Below the pieces are notes generated by a model. It was not told the DNA's origin. It saw only the letters and a list, made by a program, of their open reading frames with translations, and did no database searches. Positions 51,444 to 59,290 of a stretch of DNA of 64,000 bases are shown here, piece after piece; the stretch's first letter is position 1, and every line of letters starts with the position of its first letter. The stretch comes from Pseudoflavonifractor sp. An85. GTDB lineage: Bacteria; Bacillota; Clostridia; Oscillospirales; Oscillospiraceae. The stretch is taken from positions 62,001 through 126,000 of the forward strand of contig NZ_NFHE01000001.1 of the NCBI RefSeq assembly GCF_002161235.1, given 5' to 3'. The position numbers were made by a program, and so were the translations under genes.

Positions 51444-52089
51444 GGTAGCCCACCCCCCTTACAGTATCAATATAGTTCCGCCCCAGTTTGTGGCGGAGGT
51501 TTTTGATGTGGCTGTCCACCACCCGTTCGTCCCCATAGAAGTCATAGCCCCATAGTTTTGCCAGTAGCATCTCCCGGGTGAACACCCGGCCCGGCGCGGC
51601 CAGAAAGGTGTGGAGCAGTTCAAACTCCCGGGCGGTCAGGTCCAGGAGCCGGCCGTCCAGCAGGGCCTCCCGCGTGTCCAGATCCAAAGTCAGGTCCCGG
51701 TACCGCAGGCGGCTGTCCTCCCCGGCGGTTCCACGGCGGCGGAGGATGACCCGGATCTTTTCCAGCAGCACCGGCATGGAGAAGGGCTTGGTCACATAGT
51801 CGTCGATGTCCATACCGAAACCCCGGAGCTGCGATTCTTCCCCATCCAGGGCGGTGAGCATCAAAATAGGGACCTGGGACTGCTGGCGGATCAGCTCGCA
51901 GACCCCAAAGCCGTCGATTTTCGGGAGCATCAGGTCCAATAGAACCAGGTCGAAGGTCTGCCCGCCAAACAGAGCCAGGGCTGCCACGCCATCCCCAGCC
52001 ACGGCAGTCTGGTAGCCGGCATCCTCCAGGTAGGCGCGCAGCAGCTCCTGAATATCCGGCTCGTCTTCCACAATTAAAATGCGTTTCAT
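51421..52089 (-). CDS. OmpR-family response regulator, 222 aa
   Basis: Receiver domain with the acidic pair VEDEPD, phospho-Asp in LVLLDLMLPK (~residue 52), Thr in MLTALD and Lys in VTKPFSM; then an OmpR winged helix ending DTVRGVGYRA. A full response regulator, unlike the stand-alone winged-helix copies nearby, with a different DNA-binding domain. Confidence 0.93.
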   Translation of the reverse strand: MKRILIVEDEPDIQELLRAYLEDAGYQTAVAGDGVAALALFGGQTFDLVLLDLMLPKIDGFGVCELIRQQSQVPILMLTALDGEESQLRGFGMDIDDYVTKPFSMPVLLEKIRVILRRRGTAGEDSRLRYRDLTLDLDTREALLDGRLLDLTAREFELLHTFLAAPGRVFTREMLLAKLWGYDFYGDERVVDSHIKNLRHKLGRNYIDTVRGVGYRAAKEDH

Positions 52090-52162
52090 TTGTAATCACC
52101 CAATCGAAGTATATCATGGGATTGTGAATTTATCATGGAGAAAAGAAAGTAATCACAAAAAG

Positions 52163-52196
52163 AAGCGCACAGCGGAGAAAAATCCGTTGTGCGCTT
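52163..52196 (-). terminator. Terminator of winged-helix gene copy 5
   Basis: 14-bp stem with one mismatch (52163-52176 with 52183-52196), near-identical to the hairpin at 44000-44033. Confidence 0.75.
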
Positions 52197-52199
52197 GCT

Positions 52200-52619
52200 T
52201 CATTTTGGTGAGGTGCCTGGGACGATGAATTTGTAACCGTGTCCCCGCACTGTTTCTATGATGCCAGTCCCCAGCTTGCGCCGGAGCTTGTAGATCATGC
52301 TGGAGATCCCGGTCCAGCTGGCATCAAAAGAGTCCGTAGCGACAGCCTCATAGATTTGGCGGGCGGAGAACACCTGCCCTGGCCGGCGGGCCAGCAGGAG
52401 CAGAATGTCAAACTCCATCGGGGTCAGGTCCACCGTCTGGTCGGACTGCCATACCAGCCTGCGTTGCGGGTCGATTTGTAGATTTCCAGATAATAAAGTA
52501 AAAGCAGTGTTTTCTTGAACCTCAATATGTTCTGCCCGAAATGCTCGCACGAGCCGCTGGAGCAAAGCATCTTGTGCCTTTGTTGGATTCGTTATTCGAA
52601 TAATGATGGTCTTTTCCAT
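52200..52619 (-). CDS. Stand-alone OmpR/PhoB-type winged-helix protein (copy 5 of 5)
   Basis: 139 aa with an unambiguous start: ATG 52619 behind AAGGAGGCGTCAGG. The C-terminal ~88 residues are nearly identical to copies 1-4, but the first ~50 (MEKTIIIRITNPTKAQ, then LLQRLVRAFRAEHIEV) are diverged; identity jumps at LQIDPQRRLVW. The start aligns with GKFIIL of the other copies, showing that they carry a one-base offset at codon 2-3. A hairpin AGCCGTCGT/ACGACGGCT (52637-52691) lies just upstream of the ribosome binding site. Downstream of the LanFE-like exporter genes on the same strand. Confidence 0.85.
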   Translation of the reverse strand: MEKTIIIRITNPTKAQDALLQRLVRAFRAEHIEVQENTAFTLLSGNLQIDPQRRLVWQSDQTVDLTPMEFDILLLLARRPGQVFSARQIYEAVATDSFDASWTGISSMIYKLRRKLGTGIIETVRGHGYKFIVPGTSPK

Positions 52620-52715
52620 CCTGACGCCTCCTTATGAGCCGTCGTAGTGTATTAGGCGCAGGGGAAAAGACTGCTGAACGACGGCTTTTTTTCTTTTGCC
52701 GTCGTCCGGCAGCAG

Positions 52716-53471
52716 TTAATTTTCGATTTTTTTCTTATGGGAAAAGACAATCAATCCAACCAGAAACATCACGATAAGGCAAAGTACAATGCTGATACAT
52801 CCGCCGATGGTGGCCGGTACAGGGGCTTCATAGTAAGTAGATTTATCCGAGAAGAACATGGACACACGATATGCGAAGCTGCCCGGAATGATAAAGCCAC
52901 TTTCTGAACCGATAAACAGGCAGGATGCAAAGCCATATATAACCCCTACAACGCTTGTTACAATGATATTGCGGCTCAAGTTGATAACGATTGCCCCTAA
53001 ACAGGTAGTTATCAAAACGACAACACCAGCTTCAATTCCAAACCCGATTGCCAGATTGAGGAACAGGGAAATACCTCCGGGCAACCTGCCAGCTCCATTG
53101 AGTACCATCACAAGCAGGCCAAATGCGATAAATAAGACAGCCGCGAAGCCGATACCGATAACGATGCTGACAGCGACTTTCGATAGAAAGAGCTTCTTCT
53201 TTGAAAAACCGTAGGTAATCCAGTTGATGTAAGTTTTGTTCTTGTATTCCTGATAAAACAGCGAACCAATCAAAATGAAGATCACCATTGGGAAGAACAT
53301 GGAAAACTGGTTATTCATAAAGAAGAACAGGTCAGCAAGCGATTTTGTGCTGTCGTTAAAAACTGCTCCTGCTCCGCCGGTAATGATGGGAAGAAGCGAC
53401 AACAGCAGAAGAAATACCATAAACCATTCCCGCTTCAACTTGTAAAACTCGTTTTTAATCAACATTCCCAT
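52716..53471 (-). CDS. ABC-2 permease of a lantibiotic-immunity type exporter
   Basis: 251 aa, six membrane segments, N-terminus LIKNEFYKLKREW as in LanE/BcrB-like permeases, ending in a short lysine-rich tail (SHKKKIEN). It overlaps the ATPase gene by one base. Together they probably expel a lantibiotic or similar peptide from the membrane. Confidence 0.88.
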   Translation of the reverse strand: MGMLIKNEFYKLKREWFMVFLLLLSLLPIITGGAGAVFNDSTKSLADLFFFMNNQFSMFFPMVIFILIGSLFYQEYKNKTYINWITYGFSKKKLFLSKVAVSIVIGIGFAAVLFIAFGLLVMVLNGAGRLPGGISLFLNLAIGFGIEAGVVVLITTCLGAIVINLSRNIIVTSVVGVIYGFASCLFIGSESGFIIPGSFAYRVSMFFSDKSTYYEAPVPATIGGCISIVLCLIVMFLVGLIVFSHKKKIEN

Positions 53472-54160
53472 TATGCTTCCTCCCTCTGGCCGGAAGTCAT
53501 AATATCCTCATACAGTGCTTCCAGTTCCTTTTCGTTATAATCGTTTTCTACAATCTTGATGATTTTTCCGCCACGAATGAAAATAAGAACATCCGTGACG
53601 GCGGCAATCTCCGTCAGATTATGGCTTGATACCAAAATACAGTGTTGGGGCGATTTCAGGCGTTCTTTCAGAAGCAGCCGGATTTCCTTTATCCCCATCG
53701 GATCAAGGCCATTGGTAGGTTCGTCCAGCAGCAAATATTGAACATTGCCTAAAAAGGCGCGGGCAATTCCCAGCCGTTGGCGCATCCCCAAAGAAAGTTG
53801 AGAGAACAGCTTTTTCCGGGCGTCCAGCAGGTTTACTTGTTTGAGCGCCGCTTCAATGTTTGGCTGTTTCAGACCTAAATACTGCGCGTGGAGCTTCAAA
53901 TTTTCCTCTACGGTGAGCCGGGGGTAAAAAGCCGGGTATTCAATCAAACTTCCAAAACATCTGCTGGAAACGGGTTGCCCATCTGAGAGGATTTCTCCCG
54001 AAAAGGCGGTCAGGCCCAGCATGGACTTAAACAGTGTTGTTTTACCGGCCCCGTTTGGCCCCAGAACACCATAGATTTTTCCTTGCTCTAAAGTCAGGTT
54101 GATGTTGGACAGCAAGGCAGTATTTCCAACATTCAGATTTACATTTTTGATTTGCAGCAT
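53471..54160 (-). CDS. ABC transporter ATP-binding protein (LanF-like)
   Basis: 229 aa. Walker A LGPNGAGKTT, Q-loop around EYPAFYPRL, signature QLSLGMRQRLG, Walker B YLLLDEPTNGLD, H-loop VSSHNLTE. Glu instead of Gln in the Q-loop (here SLIEYPAF) is the feature of lantibiotic-immunity LanF proteins. Preceded by a 57-aa membrane protein gene. Confidence 0.92.
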   Translation of the reverse strand: MLQIKNVNLNVGNTALLSNINLTLEQGKIYGVLGPNGAGKTTLFKSMLGLTAFSGEILSDGQPVSSRCFGSLIEYPAFYPRLTVEENLKLHAQYLGLKQPNIEAALKQVNLLDARKKLFSQLSLGMRQRLGIARAFLGNVQYLLLDEPTNGLDPMGIKEIRLLLKERLKSPQHCILVSSHNLTEIAAVTDVLIFIRGGKIIKIVENDYNEKELEALYEDIMTSGQREEA

Positions 54161-54172
54161 GAAATTCCTCCG

Positions 54173-54346
54173 TTATTGAAAAAAGATGAAAAGTAAAAAG
54201 GCCACAGCATAAATCAAAAATGAAATCCCGATGGGCTTTGATCTCTGTTTTAGCCCTTTTAGGCCATCGCTCAATATGCCATTCAAGGCCATGAGCAGGC
54301 ACACCGCAAAGGCGATGAGTGAAATTACTAAAGCTACTTTAACCAT
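54173..54346 (-). CDS. Small two-helix membrane protein, 57 aa
   Basis: ATG 54346 behind ATAGGAGGTACAAACA. Two hydrophobic helices (VKVALVISLIAFAVCLLMAL and ISFLIYAVAFLLFIFF) with a basic loop (KGLKQRSKP) between them. It is 12 bases upstream of the LanF-like gene and follows the response-regulator box at 54403-54424, so it leads the exporter operon, perhaps as an accessory subunit. Confidence 0.72.
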   Translation of the reverse strand: MVKVALVISLIAFAVCLLMALNGILSDGLKGLKQRSKPIGISFLIYAVAFLLFIFFQ

Positions 54347-54402
54347 TGTTTGTACCTCCTATGGCTCATACTTTACCAAAGAGGTTTAGGATTTGTTTGA
54401 GA

Positions 54403-54424
54403 AAAGTCTAAGGAAAGTCTAAGG
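54403..54424. promoter_or_regulatory. Tandem 11-bp direct repeats, likely response-regulator box
   Basis: AAAGTCTAAGG occurs twice in direct succession (54403-54413, 54414-54424). It lies just upstream of a plausible minus-strand promoter (-10 TAAAGT at 54375-54370). Eleven-base spacing is one helical turn, the usual arrangement for OmpR-family dimers. A related TAAGG-type pair with the same spacing lies at 57069-57084. Confidence 0.65.
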
Positions 54425-54430
54425 ATGAAA

Positions 54431-54452
54431 AAAGAGCTGCCGAAGCAGCCCT
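54431..54452 (-). terminator. Terminator after the histidine kinase gene
   Basis: Short GC stem GCTGC/GCAGC (54436-54440 with 54445-54449) extended by AG pairs, followed on the minus strand by CTTTTTTC. Confidence 0.6.
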
Positions 54453-55355
54453 TTAGAAATTGACAATGGGAAACACGATTTGAATTGCAAAGATACCGTT
54501 TTGCAGAGAAGCCGAGATTTGCCCGCCCATACGGGTCACAAGTCTTTGAGCGATTGCCAGCCCCAGCCCGGTTGTCTTTTTTGTCCGTGACTGGTCGGTG
54601 GTGTAAAAACGGTCAAACAAATGGGGAATATCTTCCTGCTGAATACTGCTCGACGCATTTTTAACGGTTATGACCGTTTGAGCTTCTTCTAACGCTGCGG
54701 TGATCTGATAATTTCCCTCCCCGTGAACAAGCGCATTATAAACCACATTTGAGAAAATCCGGGTCAAGGCATCTGGATCGCCCCAAATGATAGCCGGTGA
54801 ATTTGGTATGACGATATGGGGGACGCATTTTTTCTGTTCAAAATCGCCATAGTATGAGGCGACAACATCCCGAAGTACACTGTGTATATCTGTATTCCTG
54901 CAATTCAATTTCAGCTCGTCGGCCTCAATCCTTGCAAATTCAAACAGTTGGTCGAGAAGCAGCTTTACAGCGGAAATTCTTTCTTCCGCAATCATTACAT
55001 ATTCTTTTTGATCCCCGGTTAAATCCTGTTCCTGTAAGAGCTGGATATAGCCGTTTGCTGTTGCCAGTGGTGTTCGCAAGTCGTGGGACAGACTGGTGAT
55101 AGTATCCCGGAACAGGGTATCGCTCCGTTCGATTTCCTGACCCATGCTGCGATATTTTTTCAGAAGATGATTGATACTTGTAGCCAGATCCTGTATTGGC
55201 CTATCCGTTTTTTCCACCATGATTTCTGTTTGCGTATCCCGGTCTGTCAAAAAATCAATCTGCTTTTTGATTTTCCGAACCAGTTTCCGCTGATAAATCA
55301 GTTTCAGGAACAAAAACAGGGAAAGCATTGCCAGCAAGATACATAACACAATCAT
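54453..55355 (-). CDS. Sensor histidine kinase of the lantibiotic-response type, 300 aa
   Basis: One N-terminal membrane helix and almost no extracellular sensor, then H-box TSLSHDLRTPLATA (phospho-His ~95), N-box FSNVVYNALVHG and G-box TTGLGLAIAQRL. Intramembrane-sensing kinases of this small size accompany exporter operons (NsrK/BceS/SpaK-like). It is the last gene of the regulator - ATPase - permease - kinase operon. Confidence 0.88.
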   Translation of the reverse strand: MIVLCILLAMLSLFLFLKLIYQRKLVRKIKKQIDFLTDRDTQTEIMVEKTDRPIQDLATSINHLLKKYRSMGQEIERSDTLFRDTITSLSHDLRTPLATANGYIQLLQEQDLTGDQKEYVMIAEERISAVKLLLDQLFEFARIEADELKLNCRNTDIHSVLRDVVASYYGDFEQKKCVPHIVIPNSPAIIWGDPDALTRIFSNVVYNALVHGEGNYQITAALEEAQTVITVKNASSSIQQEDIPHLFDRFYTTDQSRTKKTTGLGLAIAQRLVTRMGGQISASLQNGIFAIQIVFPIVNF

Positions 55356-55362
55356 GCGGCCA

Positions 55363-56127
55363 TCACCGCCTTTCCAAACCGCGCAAATCCAGCCTTTGAA
55401 ACAAGGAGAACGAAACGGCTGTCGGTAAAAACAAATATACTACCAGCGTAATCAAAATGGGCATTAAATTCTCCCCAAAGGTATTGATCTGCAAGCTATG
55501 GGAAAGCCCTACCACCCAATACTTGTAGAGCGAATAATCCATATCCAATGCTGTGCTTATCTTTGTGAGGTATAGATACAAAACCCCCAGCAGAAAAAAT
55601 GCGGCAATCGTGACAATTAGCCGATGCCGGAGCAGGTAACTTAGCAGATTGAGAAATGCGGTGTACCCTAAAAAGCACAGACATTGAAGCAGAAGAAAGG
55701 CTCCGATTGCAGAAAACGAATAGTCTATGTCATACCGGGATGCTCCCATTATCAAAATGGACAAATATGCAACACCAAAACATACAAACAGAAAAAACAA
55801 AACGCCAATCCATGAGGCCAGTAGTTTTCCAAAAAATAGATGTACTCTGCTTGTTCCTTTAGAAAGTGCGATACTGTATGTGCCGGTATGAAAATCTTCT
55901 GTAAAGTACAGGCACAAAAAGAGCGTCAACGGAAAAATCAGGCTGTAATCTGAAAATAGAAACTCCGTGAACGAAACCAGTGATATAGCCGGAAGCATAC
56001 CATTTACCGAATTATGATAAAATGTCAGGGCAAGCGCAAAGACAAAAAAAGCAGCCAGTGCGAGGCAGGCCCAAAACAGGCGATTTTTGCGGATACGGAA
56101 TAACTCACTTTGTATCGTCTGGATCAC
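55363..56127 (-). CDS. ABC-2 transporter permease, 254 aa
   Basis: GTG 56127 is chosen because AGGAGG lies 8 bases upstream; the listed frame also has a GTG at 56136 inside that site. About six membrane segments, N-terminus IQSELFRIRKNRLFW. It overlaps the ATPase gene and sits directly before the kinase gene. Confidence 0.84.
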   Translation of the reverse strand: MIQTIQSELFRIRKNRLFWACLALAAFFVFALALTFYHNSVNGMLPAISLVSFTEFLFSDYSLIFPLTLFLCLYFTEDFHTGTYSIALSKGTSRVHLFFGKLLASWIGVLFFLFVCFGVAYLSILIMGASRYDIDYSFSAIGAFLLLQCLCFLGYTAFLNLLSYLLRHRLIVTIAAFFLLGVLYLYLTKISTALDMDYSLYKYWVVGLSHSLQINTFGENLMPILITLVVYLFLPTAVSFSLFQRLDLRGLERR

Positions 56128-57001
56128 TCTTTGCACCTCCTGTCATTTTCAAAAGATAGTCGGTCGGCTCCATACCGGCAAGCCAGATTTCCGATACCTC
56201 TATCCCGGAATGAACCAGCAGCGTATTGATTTCCCCGGATTGCTCATTGCAATGAAAAATTCTAATCAGGTCATGGCCCAACACTTCAAAATCTGGGAAC
56301 CGCTGGCTTAAAATCGTAATAGCCCGTTCTAATTGCGGGGTTCTTATCTTTATGCACCGCTGGCAGCTCTCTTTCAATTCCCCAGCCGTAAGCTCACAAA
56401 GCAGCTTGCCATCTGCCATCACGCCATATTGGGATGCAAGCCGGGAAAGCAGCGTATAATCTTGTCCAGAGATTAGAAGCGTGGTATGGTTCATTTCATG
56501 CAGATAGGTCAGAACAGAAAGCAGGTGTTCACATTCTCCCTTATCCAGCCCGGAAAAAGGGTCGTCCAGAATTATCATATCTGGATTTCCCAAAAGGGCA
56601 ACCGCTAAATTCACTAAACGCTGGGTCGATAATGGCAATCGCCGCACCGCCTTTTTTTCTTTCAGGTTCAGATGCAATATATCTAAAAAACGGCTTTCTG
56701 TACTTCCAAAAGCAGAAGAAAAATAGTGTAGCATATCAGCCGGTGGCAGAGAGCCGATTGTCACAGATTTTTGGGGTACAAATCCAATCCGGCGGCGCTC
56801 CTGCTGATAGTCTATATTGCCAAATAATTTGAGAGTACCAGATTGAGGTCGGAGTGTGCCAATAATGGCCTGCAACAGTACAGATTTTCCTGCGTTATGA
56901 CCGCCATACAGTGCATAGATTTCTCCACGCATTACCTGAAATGTGATATTTTTAATCCCGTTTCCGTCCGGGAAAACATAGGTCAACCCGGATGTTTCCA
57001 A
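56105..57001 (-). CDS. ABC transporter ATP-binding protein with degenerate motifs
   Basis: 298 aa; TTG 57001 is chosen because GGGGG is at correct spacing and the upstream ATG at 57034 would fall 7 bases from the -10. Walker A is YGGHNAGKSVLL, with His where the loop usually has Asn-Gly and Val for the usual Thr after GKS. The signature is RLPLSTQRLV, lacking the LSGGQ core, and Walker B is MIILDDPFSGLD with Asp in place of the catalytic Glu. Activity may be reduced or altered, perhaps sensory. Confidence 0.8.
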   Translation of the reverse strand: METSGLTYVFPDGNGIKNITFQVMRGEIYALYGGHNAGKSVLLQAIIGTLRPQSGTLKLFGNIDYQQERRRIGFVPQKSVTIGSLPPADMLHYFSSAFGSTESRFLDILHLNLKEKKAVRRLPLSTQRLVNLAVALLGNPDMIILDDPFSGLDKGECEHLLSVLTYLHEMNHTTLLISGQDYTLLSRLASQYGVMADGKLLCELTAGELKESCQRCIKIRTPQLERAITILSQRFPDFEVLGHDLIRIFHCNEQSGEINTLLVHSGIEVSEIWLAGMEPTDYLLKMTGGAKSDPDDTK

Positions 57002-57040
57002 AGCAGCCCCCAAAAAATCATCCCCTTTCCACATCGTCTT

Positions 57041-57084
57041 ATTGTAGCAGATCGGCGTGCAAATTTTATAAGATTTCTCTAAGG
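57041..57084 (-). promoter_or_regulatory. Promoter and candidate response-regulator box of the ABC/kinase operon
   Basis: -10 TACAAT (57046-57041 on the minus strand). Upstream, plus-strand TAAGA (57069) and TAAGG (57080) are spaced 11 bases, matching the spacing and core of the perfect repeats at 54403-54424. It lies right after the response regulator stop. Confidence 0.55.
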
Positions 57085-57085
57085 A

Positions 57086-57778
57086 TTAGCCCTGCATTTT
57101 GAAACCGAGGCCCCAAACCGTCTGAATATACTTTTCCTCTGGATTGACTTTGGCAAACTTCTTGCGGAGATTTCCAATGTGGACATTGATTGCGTTATCG
57201 TCCCCGATAAAATTTTCATTCCACACGCTTTCAAAGATATTGTTCTTTGTGAATACTTTTGAGGGTGCGGACATCAAAAGCTGTAAAATCAGATATTCAT
57301 ACCGTGTCAAAGCAATGGGGGTATTCCCGATTTTAGCCTCCATAGCTTCTGTATCAAGGGACAAGTCCTTAAAATGAAGCGTCTTGCCATTATTGAGGCC
57401 GGAGGATTTTTGAAAGCGCCGCAGCACCGCTTCAATCCGAACCAGCAGCTCTTGATTGTCGAATGGCTTTGTGATGTAATCATCTGCGCCGTTTCGTATG
57501 AGGTTCACTTTGCTGTCTATATCCGTTTTAGCGGACACACCGATAATCGGAATATCCATCGCACTTTTTATCTTCTCCAATACTGTTTCTCCCGGTATGC
57601 CGGGCAGCATCAGATCAAGTAAAATTAAGTCAAAAGTGCCTTTCTCCATCAACAGAAGCGCCTCGCTCCCCGAGTAGGCAGAAGTTACATAATAGCCGTG
57701 TTGGGTGAGAAGTCGCTTTGTCATGTCGTTGAGTGGCACGTCATCTTCGATGATTAAAATACTAAAAATTTTTTCCAT
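57086..57778 (-). CDS. OmpR-family response regulator, 230 aa
   Basis: The ATG at 57778 is chosen for GCAAGGAGCATAGAC. Receiver with IIEDD, phospho-Asp in LILLDLMLPG (~residue 54), Lys in ITKPFDN, and a winged helix ending IQTVWGLGFKM. It leads the two-component/ABC operon and probably acts on the boxes at 57069-57084 and 54403-54424. Confidence 0.93.
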   Translation of the reverse strand: MEKIFSILIIEDDVPLNDMTKRLLTQHGYYVTSAYSGSEALLLMEKGTFDLILLDLMLPGIPGETVLEKIKSAMDIPIIGVSAKTDIDSKVNLIRNGADDYITKPFDNQELLVRIEAVLRRFQKSSGLNNGKTLHFKDLSLDTEAMEAKIGNTPIALTRYEYLILQLLMSAPSKVFTKNNIFESVWNENFIGDDNAINVHIGNLRKKFAKVNPEEKYIQTVWGLGFKMQG

Positions 57779-57974
57779 GTCTATGCTCCTTGCCAATCGG
57801 TTTTCCTTTCCGACATAATCTATAAATCAATTATCAGATGTCTCTATTATAATTCCTGGTCTGAAATAGGACAAGGGCGAACCTCCCCTCTGACGGGAAA
57901 TAAAATATCACCTCATATCAAATTTCACTTCATTTTCATAATTCAACCCGAAATGTACAATGATATAGGGTGAT

Positions 57975-58625
57975 ATGAAAATGTACCAAGATGAAAGAAG
58001 GTTTGACTTTCATGGGCTCGGTCTGGCACTGAAACAGGCCAGAGAGGCAAAGGGCTGGACGCAAGCCTATGTTGCGGAATTGGTCGGCAAGACTGACAAA
58101 ACCATTATGAACATTGAGAACAAAGGCCAGCACCCCAGCTTCAACCTGTTTTTTAAGCTCGTCACGCTGTTCGATATATCCGTAGACCAGTTTTTCTATA
58201 CGGAGGGCAACCGTGGCGGAGACAGTTGCCGGAAACACATTGATGTACTTTTAGACTCCATGAACGAAAAAGAGCTTGTTGTCATGGAGGCTACAGCGTA
58301 TTATTTTTTCCTTTTCAAGAATACAAGGAATCACAAAAGAACTGAAAAGCCGCAGGCCGGGAAATCCCCAACCTGCGGCCTCACTGCGGCAAAATTACTC
58401 TGCCGCAATTTCCCATTCTTTCAAGTTGAACTCACTCAGCGGATAAATTTCAGAGGCAGATGCCTCAAAGCCAAGCGTGATGTCTCCGTTGCTATTGACG
58501 CCCTCCAGGACGCGCTCGATAGCGCCGCCATCATGGCGCAGCAGCATTCCGACTTGAATTTCTGCACCATGCTTGTCGTAGTATCTCAGCCGCATTACTT
58601 ACCTCCAACAGCCGCCTTATCGTAA
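57975..58625 (+). CDS. XRE-family HTH protein with an abnormal C-terminal extension
   Basis: ATG at 57975. Residues ~15-110 are an XRE regulator (LALKQAREAKGWTQAYVAELV, then KTIMNIENKGQHP, then LFDISVDQFF). Family members normally stop near MEATA... plus ~10 residues. Here the frame runs on through the terminator (58349-58379) and antisense across the 58395-58595 gene, with low-complexity nonsense-like sequence. The natural stop has probably been lost by mutation or frameshift near 58310. The DNA-binding part looks intact. Confidence 0.7.
   Translation: MKMYQDERRFDFHGLGLALKQAREAKGWTQAYVAELVGKTDKTIMNIENKGQHPSFNLFFKLVTLFDISVDQFFYTEGNRGGDSCRKHIDVLLDSMNEKELVVMEATAYYFFLFKNTRNHKRTEKPQAGKSPTCGLTAAKLLCRNFPFFQVELTQRINFRGRCLKAKRDVSVAIDALQDALDSAAIMAQQHSDLNFCTMLVVVSQPHYLPPTAALS
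58349..58379. terminator. Terminator between convergent genes at 58.35 kb
   Basis: 8-bp stem GCCGCAGG/CCTGCGGC (58349-58356 with 58372-58379). It lies between the XRE gene and the convergent minus-strand backbone operon, which it probably ends. Confidence 0.7.
58395..58595 (-). CDS. Hypothetical protein, 66 aa
   Basis: Small acidic protein (LRYYDKHGAEIQVGMLLRHD, then ITLGFEAS, then LSEFNLKEWEIAAE). The YD-x-G-x-EI-x-VGM pattern looks like a small beta-barrel domain seen in plasmid proteins, unnamed here. It shares its first base with the stop of the upstream gene, so it is the last gene of a coupled string. Confidence 0.62.
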   Translation of the reverse strand: MRLRYYDKHGAEIQVGMLLRHDGGAIERVLEGVNSNGDITLGFEASASEIYPLSEFNLKEWEIAAE

Positions 58626-59290
58626 TAGTGAACATAGACATTGTAATCCCGGAACCGGGTGATCATCCGAATCCAAATATACAAGTGATCTGTTTCGGAA
58701 TAGAGGTTGAACTCCGTCGCCTCGCTGGTGGCCTGCGCGTACCTGCAGAACCGCCGCATAGTATTCAGCTTTTTGAAGGCAGGCAGCTTGAACAGGGCAT
58801 TCTGGAAATCGTCGATCTCCTTCACCAGCTCCGGCGCTGCCTTTTTCCCAGGTCCATCGTGCCAAGTTGTCCACCACCGATGGCCGTCATAATCCGAGCG
58901 GGAGTAGGCGATCTCGCTGACGGGCCGGCCAGTAAGCTGCATAGGCGGTGTATCGGTGTGCCGGAATACTTCCTCAAAGGTGCAGATGGTATCCAAATAG
59001 CATACGCGCCCTTTTTCAGAGGCCGGAAGTCTGCCGCGCTTCACCGCATCCCATTCTGTAAGGGGCAAAGGAGCATGGGCGGCATCCCGAAGGGCCTCGT
59101 CCATGCCGCAGGCTTCACAGATCTGCACATCCGCATAGCGGCTGAGGGCATTGACCATCAGGTGGGCTGCCAGAGGGGCGCCGCACCGCAGGCATTGGGG
59201 CGGCTTTACAGCATCGCCGTCTGCATACAGCTTTTTATCTTTACGCCAGGCAGTCTCCAACAGGTCTTTGGGATATAATTTGATTTTCAT
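58595..59290 (-). CDS. Hypothetical zinc-ribbon protein, 231 aa
   Basis: Two CxxC pairs (CLRCG near residue 33 and CEACG near residue 59) form a zinc-ribbon at the N-terminus. The C-terminal half is not recognised (RWWTTWHDGPGKKAAPEL; YVHYYDKAAVGGK). It overlaps its upstream neighbour by 4 bases. Genes of this type are common in Clostridia ICE and plasmid backbones, with no known function. Confidence 0.65.
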   Translation of the reverse strand: MKIKLYPKDLLETAWRKDKKLYADGDAVKPPQCLRCGAPLAAHLMVNALSRYADVQICEACGMDEALRDAAHAPLPLTEWDAVKRGRLPASEKGRVCYLDTICTFEEVFRHTDTPPMQLTGRPVSEIAYSRSDYDGHRWWTTWHDGPGKKAAPELVKEIDDFQNALFKLPAFKKLNTMRRFCRYAQATSEATEFNLYSETDHLYIWIRMITRFRDYNVYVHYYDKAAVGGK

